From assembly GCA_947579665.1 (NCBI GenBank), contig OX388347.1:37394943-37458942 (forward strand): a stretch of 64,000 bases of DNA, read 5' to 3'. The position numbers were made by a program, and so were the translations under genes. The notes under the pieces were generated by a model. That model worked only from the letters and a program-made list of their open reading frames with translations. It had not been told where the DNA came from and made no database searches. Below, in pieces: positions 39,061-52,158 of the stretch. The DNA comes from Sympetrum striolatum (taxonomy: Eukaryota; Arthropoda; Insecta; Odonata; Libellulidae). How positions within the stretch are numbered: position 1 is the first letter of the stretch; each line of letters opens with the position of its first letter.

Positions 39061-42000
39061 AAGAATCTTATTGGCTATTGGGACTACTGTTAGACGAAGT
39101 GTTTCTCAAAATATGTTAAATATTAAATTAAACTAAACAAAAATACATGACAATCCTATATTAAGTTCAAGCAGTAAGAGTATTCAAACGCAAAAATACA
39201 AAAATTTGCAACAGATTTGCGGACCGGATTGAATTTTTATATGGTCCAGATTTGCCCGCGGGATGGAGTTCGTGAACGTTTATTCTAAACTGACAAACAT
39301 TTTCCCGATATATCTCCAACATAATTTATTTCCAAGCCTTAGATTTCCTACAATGTACACATCCTATTCATAACAGAAAATTAGTGGAAACAGAGCTAGT
39401 TCATTGTCTAAAAAGTTTCGCTCTAAAGCAGTAATATTTTAATTACATGTCCTGATCCTCCATTCTATTATAAATCAGCAATATGGTATGCAAAAACAGG
39501 AGAAAGGAATTATATAGATGAAGCATCTCATTTCCTCAGGATTCAAAATATTGGGAAAATATCTTAGATCCATACTCGATCGTAATTACGTATTGTATGG
39601 CAAATTGGGAATAATTCAATGCGGGTTTAACTAGAATAGATTAGAAATTGACTCTCGTTACACTAAAAAGGGAATACCAACAAACAGATAAAATCCCCTT
39701 TATGTTACAGTAATTTTACGTTTCATGGACTTGCAGATTTAATTGCACAAACTATGAAGTAAATTAGGGCATCGTACCCAATCCATGGATTACTGGTATT
39801 CCGCAAAAATTATGAAAAGTGTTGATCTTCGCATCATTTTTCAATTATGAATGGAGTTGAAATGTCTTGAATTCAGGAACTACCCGCTACGCAAGTGGAT
39901 TGTATTGTCACGTCAATTTTGACCCTTACTCGACTCTTTTATATTACTGACCACTAACGACACTAAAAACATCCCAGGCCCTCCGTTCAAATCCCAATAT
40001 CGGTAAAGTGTTTCGTCAGAGGACAACTTTGAAACGTTCCGAGGCATATTCAGTTTTTAAGCATTTTTCTGGCAATGATATTAATTATTAATACAAAAAA
40101 AGATGATTATACTCGTTAATTAACCAATCAGAGAAGGCATACTTTCTGAAATGGAGTCCCATAAAGTCAAGGCTTATACGATTGACTTGAAACAATCTGA
40201 GAAGTTTGCAAAGTATTTATCGCCAGCTGAGGTATCTATTTTTTATACATCTATATATAATAGATAATAAACCAAATCTGCGAATCACATCTGGGAACAA
40301 TGAAATATTTAGAGTGAGTTACCAAATTTGTTTGGACCACATCGATATTATTATTAAATAATAAGAAATTGAGATGGAAACGACGGTGAAATACAGAATT
40401 TAATGAATATATTAGCTTGTTGAGCAGAACTTTGGAACAACGTTGAACAACTCCTTATTCATGGCAAATGAGTCTTCATAATTGATTCCTCTATAAGCTT
40501 TAGCTCCAGCGGCCATTGAAATTTCAGCAAACAGCCATAAAATCCTCTTTAGTGAGTTCCCACCGTAAAACTTTTGCACTTAACGAATTTCCACGTGAAA
40601 TATGTTCTCTCCTCATTTGAATAAATGAACCGGCTACGCGCAAAACCGCGCCAATTGTTATCACGTTCATAATAATAAAAAAATCGCCCGAACTAACTCT
40701 CCGACACCGTTACCGCCTCCGAGAGACGGTTTGCCAACCAATTATTACGTCTCCGCTCAAATTATTAAAACAATTTCCGTGGAAATATCCTCCCTCGTCC
40801 TTGTCCGGATGCCAACATAGGACGAACCAGGAAAAAAGCGTATTGCGTTAACGCCTGAAAGATAATTGGTGTCCTAGCGGGCCAATTAGCCGTTGGAGGT
40901 ATTGCTCCGGACTTCGAGGAGAGAATAAGACTCCGAAAACCAACAGTGAGCACCTCCACCTCTAGAACTGTAGATATTGTGGCCCCATTGGCACGTTTCG
41001 TTAATTAGCGGTTAAACTTAACACCTTTATAGCACATGCCGTACGCTTGACGTACGGTTGGGACTCGTGAGTGATTGATTAAAGGGATCGCATGAGAGTT
41101 TGAAAGCACTTTCAATAATTGCGAGGAGACGGAAGGTGGGATTGCGAGAGGAGTGAATCCGCTTTAACCGAGAACAAGTTTGATAATTATGATTATGACC
41201 GTTATAAATCACGAGAGGGAAATGGCGCTAGTGAAAGGTTCGATCCCTCGGGAGGGTCCTTGAGGAGCTATAGGTCGCGGGGACTCCTCGATGGTCTCCG
41301 GGTAGCGAGGAAGAGCCATCCAGTCAGCGTCAATTATTGTCATCTTTCCCCTATTATTATTATCAGGGGGAAGCTTCAGGAAAATTTAATATATTCTTCT
41401 AGAACATTTAGAGTATGCTACCTTATTAACAAGCTACGGATTTTTCGTTTATACCCAATATATTTCCGTTATCATGTAACTAAAGCAATTTATAGCTTAA
41501 AATTTGGTCATAGTTAATCGCCAGTCTGCCCTCTAAAGTTGCCGTAATAAAGTAATTCATTAATAGCGTATAATCACGTTAGCGTGATAAAAACATACTC
41601 TTACTGTGGTAAGGGCAGTTTCAACGCCAACGTCGAGATTATTCGTTCTTTCGAACGGAAATACACACAGTAGTTTCCATTTTATATCGCTGAAGAAGCT
41701 ATCGTCTTCATCTTACGTTGTAAAACTGTGACAAATGCTGTTAATGGTGAAGTATTGTTATTTATGAGAGCTGAATTAGTTGAGTTATTTAGCCACACTT
41801 GATATATGTGTATTATCAAAGCTTAAAGTAGGTGAGGTTTTTCTTTAATTCATAAACCTTATCTTATATCGAGGCTATGGGAACGATTGTGTTCCTAATA
41901 CATTAAATTACTTTTTGTCTCATCAACTGCTACGCGATATTTCTTGAAGGAAATGTTTAGCGTTGGCACCGTGGGAGAGCATAAATACTTACACATAACA

Positions 42001-45000
42001 TACTTTTATATTCCATATCCATATATGGGCCAATGAATAACAGGTCGTGAAGGTCCATATTTTATTCCCGGTGTTCCAGAAAGCTCCAAGTTTTGAAGCG
42101 ATTCCTTTTTACGATCCAAATTCTTTCTCTTAAATGACATTAACTGGTTAATTTTGGTACGTTGGAATGGCTTTAACGGTTTTTACATCGTTAATATAGT
42201 GTGCATATAAACATACGTAACCCACTTCAAATGGCCATTAAAATGATAATAATAAAGTAAAGGAACATTATGCCAGAAATAAAGAAATAAATGTGAAGTA
42301 AATTTTTATCTTAATCCCTGCATGATAATCTTGAAACCCCGGAAGTACTAACACTCAGTTATTTAATCTAACTTTTCGATACGAATAAAAATAAAATATC
42401 GTCAAATAAGTAAAAATTTATAGAAAAGTGTATAGAAGCTGTATTTTTAGGAAAACAAAGAAAATTTACAAAGGACATAGCCAGTGATTCTGCATTTATG
42501 TTCTGACTTGTCGTGGTTTAATTTTTACGATGAACCTCACACTTAGCGGCTTAAAACCATTTCTGTGATCTTCCTTTGCATCTTCAACTTCATTCTCTGA
42601 TATTGCTTAATATCGAAGTTTTAGGTTGTACAGTGCTCCATGCATTTATGGGTAAAGGTTGTTTGAAAGATCTGAAATCATCTTTTCCAGAGGACAAACT
42701 ATATAGTAGGCCTTGAATAGAATGTTTTCGGGACTTAAAAGCAGTACATATAATTCGCGGATATAGATGAATATAAATAGAAATTTAACTCTCGAAGATG
42801 GTGGAATTCCCGGCTCTCAAATAATCCAAACATACCTATGTATGCACTAACAAGTCTTAATTGTGGTACTACTGCCTGATAGCACCAGGAAAAGTAACTA
42901 AAAGTTTTTTGCTTTTAATAGAATCATAAATAAACGTTTATATAATCTTGATAATTTAAACATTCACTCGTAGAATTAATTTTAATCAAGTAACAGATTC
43001 ATTTGTGATTCTTTTACCATCAGATATCATCAATTTAAAAATATTTTAGGTTATTATGCAGTTGTCAGAGGTTCGTGTGATAAGTAGAAAGCCGTGACAA
43101 CGCCTTTATCATCGGAAAAGACAACAATAAGCTGCGGGAGAGGTAACGTTTCTCATCGCAAACAGCCATAAATTTTCTTTTCCTTTCCGAAGGGACTTCA
43201 TTTTGTGCTTATTTTTCGTTCCCTTTTCCTAGAACGTTGCCTCGAGACTTATCGGATTGATAACAACCGAAGCGTTTGGAAGCGACGCTAATATAAGCGA
43301 ATTAGAGATTCATCTTTACCTTGTCCTTACGACGCATTCACGTACTATCCATTGATTCCGTAAAGACATTTTGGGCATTTTCCCTTTCCCGTTACCTTTG
43401 TAGTATACAAAAAGTGTATCTCTATATATTTTTGAATAACGTTTATTTCATCAATCTTCTACACACCAACAATGTGCAAACCCTATACTTACACGATTTT
43501 TTCGGGGGATAAAATGGTATTTTTGCTATTTTAAAATAGATAATGTTCGAACTCTATGCTAACTTTAATATCCTATTGACATAAAAAAATAAATAAATGA
43601 AAAAAACTTTACACTTTTAGTGTGTAAAATTTAATAAGTGGAAAAGGGAGTGAATGCATATGATAGTTTTTCCAAGAATACCCTTTTAACCATGGGTGTT
43701 ATTTTTTGGCTTGTGGGCTATATTTTGGATATAAAGTTACTGTGTCGACGACTAAACAAGAATAAAATCGTACATAACCCAACTGATATAAGGGTTGGAT
43801 AGGATGCTCAAATGGAATATCTCATACTCTGATCCGCGTGCCGGACTTTGAGCATTCATACTCTAAACTAATTAATTTTCACGATATAGATGTATTTTAT
43901 GCATAATATATTGCCCTCTTTTCTCTCTTCGCATTCGTTCTCGTTCTTCATAAAGATCGTGGCAAAAGAGGCGCTGCAAGAAAACTAATGCCTCGATGAA
44001 AGCAATACTCTTGCAAAATTCCAATTAGTAAACTGTAGTTTAGAGACTGTATAACTGTATATTTAGAGACAACTTTATGAGCTATAATGCATTCCTGCAT
44101 ATTTAATATACTAAATGTAAAATAGACAGTACCATGAAGTAATTTCAGTTTTACTTGATACAATTATACATACTCGTAGAAATGGAAGTATATTTCGCTT
44201 GGAGCATTCTATTCGAAAATGCTTGGACGTATCATACAAGCTGAATCATAGAGAATAAAATTTGATCTCCCTGTTTCTCAAACAACGGGCCTGAAAATAT
44301 ATGTTTAACTACGGTGATTAAAAAAAACATTTTTGGAGGACAAAAAATCTTTACACGGAATCCTATCAGAGTGGGATACACGATCATAAATATGAGAAAT
44401 TTTAATTGAAACAGAAGAATTTTGTTCCGTGTACAGTAGAACTATGCCAAATGCGCAGAAAGAATTCAAAGATAAAATTCTTAACGGGAATTTGAAAAAG
44501 GCCAAAAATTGCTCTTTCCTTACGTAACTATAGTGGAAGTTTAAACCACCATGAGATATTTACCCTGGTTAAAATGATGGCGATACTTTGCTCTTCAACG
44601 AACAAAACATATATTTGAGAGAATTTAAAGAGATTTAAACACTTAAATCACGTGAACAAAAATTTCCCCTCGTAAGTACTCAACATCGAACGGACAAAAA
44701 CGATTCACAGACGATGCATTATTTATTTTCATTCTGAACCTACTTAAAAATACGGTCTCCTCAACGTATTGCGAGGAAAAGTTTCAAAGTCACATAAAAA
44801 TAGATCATTACAATAATATCCACGTAATCAAATGTAAGATATCTCCAATTAATTCTTTCTTGAATTATCATAATGCGTCAAAACATGAAGAACTTACTCC
44901 ATTACTATTCTCATGCCATTGTTTCATTAACTTTAGAAATGATATGCGAGATGGTTAGAAAACGTAGAGGACCTTCCGGTAAGCTCATATTGGAAATGAT

Positions 45001-48000
45001 TATTATGTTTATGAGGAGGAAACCAAAACAAGCCTAAGATTCCTTCGATTGCCATAGCAGCGCATTAGCAATCAGCGATGGCATCCTTTCCTAGATTTCA
45101 AATTGCGGTAACGGAACGAAATGAACCTTTCCCGAACTAGAAATCTACGGAAATGAGTTTAAGTGCCATAGCCGAAATGGAAGAACTTTCCGTCTAAAAC
45201 CCCATGCTTAACGTAGAGAAAAATTTGCGGACGTCAAATAGCGGGGGAGGTCACGGGATTGTGGGCGACTCGGAGATTTCTCAACCGCTCATTACGACCC
45301 ATGGGACCATCTTCCTCTGATTAGACCAAGAGGTGATCTCTACGTGGCATAGGAAGAGAGGGTCCGTGCTATTCAAAGGCAAATAACGGCATCCCGAAAG
45401 AATTGACTGATTCGGGGTTGTGCTGGAACGTGGGCCGAGATTAGGAGCATAAGCTGGGGTCTCCGCCCTTCCTATGGCCAATTCTCCCGACCGGATCGTT
45501 TCTGCCGACGTCATATAGTTCACGGGAAGATACGGTTCTACGATTCAGTATTCCTATCGTATTCTGAACTTCGAACAGCATTATCTACTAACTTCTTCCA
45601 ATAATAAGGAACTTAAGTAACTTTTCGTAGCTAAATATATTCTGGAAACTTAGTAATTAATTTTGTTATTTAATTACAAATATAATAGACAAAATATTTC
45701 CTAATGTTGAGCTGATTTTATTTGCATTAAAAATATTATACCGTGTTTTAGGAATCCGAACATTTTCTACAAAATATGTAGATCATATGTCTTACTAAAC
45801 ATTATCTTACTTAATTCGTATACCGTATCATTACTTAAATGAAGGCAGGAGAACTTTGAATCTGATATTTTCAGTGAAAATAATTCAAATTAAAATACTT
45901 GTTGTTTTAAAGAGTTCACTGTTAAATCTAGTTGCAAACTTTCTTTTTAAGGGAAGCATTTTCTCGTAAGTGACGTTAACAATATCTAGACAAGTTAATT
46001 ATCGAAAACAAAAATCATTAAACCTGTTGTTTAATGATTTTTTTGACTTTGTATGAGCAATAGTTTTGAAGAACCACCTATGATTTTTCCCCAAAAATGT
46101 ATATACATTTTAATTCTTAAAATATTAGACAGGGAATATGCATTATTTTTCTAATAATACATATTCTGAAATTGGAAGTGTAAAATGGGGAGCAAAGATC
46201 CAGCGTGGTTTATATATACCTAATTGAGATTTTACAGGTTTACTTAAATCCTTAAGATATCAAACGTGGATTCTAATTATATGTATTATGAAATTAGTAG
46301 TTTAAATAGGTAGAAAAGATCGAGCACTGTTAATCTTGAACACCTATTTAATAAGAAACTTAATTCAAGAATGGTAAGTTTTGACAGTATAAGGATTGAT
46401 TTTCTTAAACTCCTGTATTCCCACGCATAGTAGTATTGGGAGCTAGATAGTTGTTGAAAGGTTTACTCATGATACGTTTATTTACGCTTTTTTGCAGGAG
46501 CGTACTATAAGGGTATACGGCAAATACACGGTGAATTCGGCCTCCGAGGAGGCAGAATTTTTAAATCACGTACAATTTCATTATTAATACGCCCCTTCAA
46601 ACATGACACACGGTAATTCACTGTCGAGTCGATGATGACACAAAGCGCAAATAAAATTAGGCGATGCGGGAATGATGCCTCTAAAACAATCAGCGGTGAA
46701 AATTCCCTCGCGTGTTCCATGCGATTAAATCTTGATGCCGGGCATAGACCGAATTCCTTTACATCTCACCGTCTCTGGGGCTAATCGAATTTCTGAAGAA
46801 AAAGAGAGAGCTCCTCACACGTGACAGTCATGGAGGGCACGCGGCGAGCACATCATCTGTCGGATAATGACGCAAAAAATGAAACAAAAGAGCTCTGCTG
46901 CGCACCGTGATGAAAAGCTTGGACCGGGGAATAAAGGCAACGAGTGCGGTCATTAAGTTAATTATCTCGGACAAACTCTCGCACCTGAGACTCGGTGGGA
47001 GGGACAGCACGTGATTCCATGGAGTGACGTCACGGGACGAGAGAAAAAAAAGCGAGTGCCGAAATGCAACGCGTCGAGGGCTATGATCGAACCGGATTCG
47101 ACGGCACGTTTCCCCCTTTGTCTCTCTACGTTTAAGAGAATCAGAGCTGTAAGTGTTCGTGATTGATCGGCTGGGAGGCTGCGGTTAACGTTTGATTGCC
47201 GTTTATTAGCGGCGTAAGAGCTTACGTGAAAAATGTCGATAAAATTAAAGGATGATGGATTGCCGAAAATGCGTATCCCAGGCGGTATTTGGTGCAGCGA
47301 AAGTACCGGATTGAATCGCGAGTGACGAAAACTGGGACTAGGAAATCTAGCTTTTTAAGAGCAAGCAACAATTTTAATATTCTGAGAATCCTACATTTAC
47401 ATCAAAATATACATAGCTAACCTATGCGATTTTGAATCAAGAAAATCATACATCCTTAACAAAATTCACAAATGCCAAAGGAAACGAGATTTGAATACTT
47501 CCCCTTACTAACCTTAAAATGGATAAAAATGATGGTAATCTTGATTAAAAATTTCTCAAATGAACTTTTAAAGCTTGTAAGCCGTTATTTCTAAAGAATA
47601 AAACAAAAGGGACTTCTAAATTTTTGAAAACTTTATATTTTCTCTTAAGTTGAAGTTCTGAATGAAGGCATGCCTAAGTTTTTGGTTCAACAAGATGCAA
47701 CTTTCATCCAGTGTCCAAAACATAAATCGAAAAATAGTTGAGGATATTTTATCTTGCTAAGTTAACAAATAATTTATTAATTAATTCTTATTCATTCTCA
47801 TTGGATAATTAATACACTATATCCTTGATAAACTTCTCTAGGAAATGTTACAGCCAATCAAGTAGACATTTCACGTATACTCAATGATAAAATAATAAAT
47901 TTCTTTTCTGCTCACACGTATGCGAGTGTCGACAAATTAATGTTTTTATAGACATTGTTGGACATATTTTTCGATATTAGAAATGACTCAAACTCAGTTC

Positions 48001-51000
48001 ACTCAAACACTCAAACGATTTTCATTTTGTGGACAGTGATAATCCAATCAAAAGGTTGCCCAATAGGCAATCCACAAGCCAACTACGGGTCTTAATGGAG
48101 GGTCTATTTTTCTGCACCACAGCAAGGTGGAAAAAAGCAAATCTATGCCAACATATCAACCCTAAATATATACTCTCATTACTCGATTTCAATATTGAAA
48201 ATATCTCTGAATCATTTGAAAAAATTGTAAATATTCGTAAATACGTCGAAGTAAATTATTACCGACCCGCAATGCCTTCATAAGTTAATGTGGCGGTGAA
48301 AGCTTCAACACCCCTGTTACGGGGGAAAAGTTTACTTTCTGATTTCAACTTACGATTAGTTTTCCTATTAACATCGAATCAACATGAAATGCACCGCATA
48401 AATTTCCATAAAATTCCGATATGCACTCTTTGCACTAAACGTTGAATGAAACCGGCTGGCTCAAAACTTCTTTCTTTCGTCCGCTTTCCAATGGCTCTTT
48501 TTCATTTCATGCGGACAGAGACTGATAAACAGGGCGTGGGAACGATAGTGCTGCATTTCCATCCCTTCGCTTTCACTTTCTACGCCCACAATTACTTGCG
48601 TTTCTCATCATAAAAGTATTGCCCAGAGCAGAAAAAATCGTACAATTTAATGATAGGGCGGAGTTATGCTTTTTGCGCTTCAATTCTAAATGATGCGGAG
48701 ATATCAACGCCTGTCCTCCATACTTCTGATATCTGTGTTAAATTTGGACTCACAATCTTATCACTGAAAGTATAAACTTTCTGGAAAGATGGTATACTGA
48801 CATTAAAATAAAGGTCAAGTCTTGCTTTATGATCCCGTCACAGAGAATCCACGAAAAATATATTTTTTAAATGGAAAGTCTATTGATGTGGTGAATCGAA
48901 AACTTAACATAGGTCAGATAAATCCTAAATACATGAGCTTTTCCACGATAATCAAAATTCATTTTCCTCTTAGAAACTTACATTAAAGCAATTATTTCAT
49001 AATTTTAGCTTTGCAAGAATAAGTGCCCTTAGAGTTACATTAAACTTTTCTTCCAGAAATCAATATAAAAACTCGGTTATTTCTATTAAAATCATTCATT
49101 TATTAGAAAATGAAATAGTTTTAGTTAAAATATATTCTCTAATTATGAAATGATGGAAAAATTGCTAAAACCTTTTTCTATCGTTAAAATTTTCCTGTCC
49201 TTGCAAATAATTCAAATACCAATTCTACAGACTATGGAATTAGTTTAGGATTACGGAGAATTAAAAAACGCATTTTCCTCAAAGTTATATGAAATAAACA
49301 ATTTTTCTCGAAATACTATCAACAGGGAACTTAAAAAATAAATAAAATGAGACAAATAATTGAAGATGTGAAGATTCTTGGGAAATAAAAATATGAAAAG
49401 TTCACTATAAGTGGGAGATCTACAGAAGTCTTTACCACACCACACCATCAAAAATAAGCACCATTCAATACCGAGGCAAAGTGATATCACCAAAGTTCTT
49501 TTATGCAAAACCATTATATAGACCGTGACCTTTCGTTTCATTGATATTTTACCTTCTGTTACATTCCGTCTAAAACTTTTATTTCCTCTCAAAGTTATGC
49601 AACCCAAACCGTGGCGACCGAGACCGTTTTGATGCTGTAAAAGGTGCAAAGAAAAAGGAGGGAGGCATTCTAGGGAGAGCTATGACCAATCCATTCCGAG
49701 TCACTCCCTTGGGACGGTATGCAAACGAGCGAGAGACTCCCGGAAGAAAATAAAAAAGCGGAGAGGGCGATGATGACGAAGACAACCGCAACTACAACAT
49801 CCAAGTATCGGGCGTAAAAACACGATCACCGTATCCACTCTACGAACCGCGTTAAGGGGCACACGTATAAAAGGGAGAGGAGTCAGCAATGCTTAAAGTA
49901 AAAAGAGCAGACTGTGGAGCTCCTCATCTCTTTCATACTGCGACCTTTTGGCAAAGAATAGGAAACAGCGGAACTGCACAAAAAGTGGAAAAAGCCGAGA
50001 AGTACAGAGAGAAATGAGGAAGAGGTTAGACATTGATTTATTAAGGCATCAAAGGTCGAAATAATTAAAGAGAGTAAATGTATTATCGAAGAAACTACGA
50101 ATGGTTATTCGCATTAAAGTTGCAGTTTTATCGACAGAGAAAAAGCAAATTATCGGGAAAACAAATTGACCTACCATAGCTGAAAATCACCGCGAGATAA
50201 ATAAATAGTGCAAAAACACTTTAGTATCGAGTAAATGATTTATCTATGAAGTGAAAACCAAAGCAATTCATCTGACTGCTGATCAGGAAGGAGAATATGA
50301 AAATTAATTCAGTTTTCCAATGGAGAAGTAAACTTCGTTCTGATTCGGAATTCATCATTCAAGATGAGAAATCTGAGATCGAAATCCTATTTTAAAATCT
50401 AATGTTTCGGATTCTTTGAAATTGAAAGTTTTGCTGGAAGCGTTTTTCGATAGACTTCCGAGATATAATAAAACGTATCAGTAATCGGACGTTGATATAT
50501 GACCGCAAACATCAAGCAAGTTCATAAACGAGTCCATCAAGATGTATTTCTGCCGGGAAACCTCAAGGTCTCGGGGAGGCAATAAACATCTTAAAATGTT
50601 ATTTATCGAATAAATTATGGTTGAGTTTATAAATCAGGTTTAAGATCTTGGTGGAATAGGAAAATATACAGAATTATACTCGAAGAAGAAATCAAACCAT
50701 TACTAAGCAAAGGATGCACAATGTTGGAAGAATTAAAAAAGTATAAGTAGAATTTTGATTTTTATCATACACCCTTTTTCTAATTAATCAATGAATCAGT
50801 CGAAAAGTAAAACTAATATTAGAAATGAGATTCTATATTTCATTAAACAATCAAAAAAATTACGTCGAATTCAATAGTAACAGAAAGAGGGAAGGTGTAA
50901 CTTTCCGTTTTGAATATAGTATTATTGCAAGTTTGCTAGACTGGTTGTAAGTAAGCCATCAGACGGCATCTTCACTTTAAATTGATTTTTCTTATCCATC

Positions 51001-51837
51001 CTTAAACGATTCTTGAATATATACCTCTAATTAAAATATCTATGGTCTCTGCAAAAAATCAGTGTAATCCGAATAAAATAGTTGTTGAACCTTATAAGGA
51101 GAAAGGAATAAATTGGTTACCTAATTAATATGCGAGACGTATTACTAAATATAAATTAGTATTTGTTATCCACTTTTAAACGTATCTGGACCTTATATGT
51201 ATAATTAAAGACAGCTATGGTATCCGCGAGAAATTAGAGCAATCTGATCGAAATTATATGCAACACCTTAGCAGAAGTAAGGACTATATCAGTTAGCTAA
51301 GATGTAGGTGTAGGTTGTAGGCAGAATACTGTATTATATCAAAGTCACCAAACTTGAAGTGTCTGTAATTATATAAATGTGAACATAAAATCTAGAAAAA
51401 ATTGTGGATTATGTTATAAATGAAATGTATATTGATAAGGAACTTCGTTCATAAATAAGTTTCGCTAATTATGATAGCTAAGATTGATTAGTATTTGACC
51501 AGGAGTAAAGGTTAGTAGATTCTGTCCCCCATGACAAGAGTAAACCATCAATTAATTTTTGATATGACAGAAATTTATAGTTATTTTTCATTTAATTAGT
51601 AAGGATAATCCTAAGCAGAATAAAACTTTATTCCGTGCTCATATCGCTCATCCGTTGTGACCCTCGTTTCAGAGTTAAACATTCTTTTGACAAGGCGAAG
51701 GAAAGGTGCCTCTCAGCAAATTTTTGCTCGCTTCCATTCTTTAAGGTCGGGGTCATTTTCGCGGACAGTTTCACGTCGAAGGCGACAGAGGCTATGATTT
51801 CCCCCATCGTTAGCATCCACTCTACCATGGGAACGGC
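39061..51837. other. No gene recognised; probable intronic or downstream DNA of the bHLH gene
   Basis: AT-rich DNA with GC-richer patches at about 40.6-41.35, 43.1-43.3, 45.1-45.5, 46.5-47.3, 48.4-48.7 and 49.6-50.0 kb. This is the direction in which the PAS-domain exons of the minus-strand gene should lie. I looked for PAS-like peptides among the open frames and saw none, but short exons could be missed by eye. Confidence 0.5.
46010..46042. repeat. Hairpin with 14-bp perfect arms and 5-base loop
   Basis: AAAAATCATTAAAC (46010-46023) and GTTTAATGATTTTT (46029-46042) are exact reverse complements around the loop CTGTT. The right arm ends in a T run. In a bacterium this would resemble a terminator, but in this animal context it is most simply a palindrome or a MITE remnant. 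Confidence 0.7.
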
Positions 51838-51843
51838 ACTCAC
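51838..51843 (-). other. 5' splice donor (GTGAGT) of the bHLH exon
   Basis: On the minus strand the exon end reads CAGG followed by GTGAGT, a near-consensus U1 site, directly after the codons for KANYFAQ. This is where conserved bHLH similarity ends and the translation turns into unconserved sequence. It sets a phase 1 intron leading toward the unseen PAS exons. Confidence 0.88.
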
Positions 51844-52136
51844 CCTGCGCGAAGTAGTTGGCCTTGCGGACGTAGACGCAGACCAGAGCCATGAGTTGAA
51901 GCTGCGAGAGCCTCTGCCTGGTGGAGGGCGGAAGGGGCAACAGGTCTCTCAACTGACCTATCTCGGCGTTGATGAGGTCCCTCCGGAGCTTACTAGCCCC
52001 CTTGGTAGACTTGGTCGCCCCGCCGCCTCCCCCGCCCCCTCCCCCTCCGCCGCTTCCGCCCCCGACGGTCCCGCCCCCGCCGCCCACACCAACGCCGGCC
52101 ATGGAGGCATCCACTCCGACAATGCCGCTCATGCCA
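51844..52136 (-). CDS. dysf: bHLH exon of a Dysfusion-like bHLH-PAS transcription factor
   Basis: Internal exon read on the minus strand. The frame from an ATG at 52132 gives about 38 residues rich in Gly (an 11-Gly run at residues 28-38), then a complete bHLH at about 41-94. The basic region and helix 1 read KGASKLRRDLINAEI, the loop is PLPPST, and helix 2 is RQRLSQLQLMALVCVYVRK. From family knowledge this is characteristic of insect Dysfusion, the NPAS4 relative, a nuclear factor that pairs with Tango/ARNT and acts in tracheal fusion and leg joints in Drosophila. The residue aligned with the canonical E-box-reading Glu is Ser (about 47), as in the NPAS4 group. The exon ends after the first base of codon 97 (Gly), so the next intron is phase 1. 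The acceptor lies 4 bases before the ATG, so either that ATG is the start behind a spliced 5' UTR, or coding enters from an upstream exon as one T plus a Gly codon. The PAS exons were not found. The open frame past the donor (51713..51843) is intron read-through. Confidence 0.92.
52020..52095 (-). repeat. Gly-rich coding low-complexity tract
   Basis: The plus strand is nearly pure C with scattered G and T. On the minus strand it encodes Gly blocks broken by Thr, Val and Ser just before the bHLH. The codons mix GGC, GGG and GGA rather than repeating one triplet, so it looks maintained as protein rather than as a simple DNA microsatellite. The antisense proline-rich frame on the plus strand is a shadow. 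Confidence 0.8.
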
Positions 52137-52158
52137 CTGCGGAAGAAAGGGAAGGAGG
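52137..52158 (-). other. 3' splice acceptor with polypyrimidine tract
   Basis: Read on the minus strand, the bases before the exon are an uninterrupted C/T-rich stretch ending in CCGCAG, 4 bases before the candidate start ATG. Together with the donor this bounds a 293-base exon. It implies at least one upstream exon at higher coordinates, which I could not identify. Confidence 0.83.

Noticed and set aside
39950..40030. B-box-like CGTTCAAATCCC near 39.99 kb as another SINE
   Set aside because: No A box at a suitable distance and no similarity to the other SINE copies in the window.
46010..46042. Hairpin followed by a T run as a bacterial-type terminator
   Set aside because: The window is animal DNA, so an intrinsic terminator reading does not apply; kept only as a palindrome.
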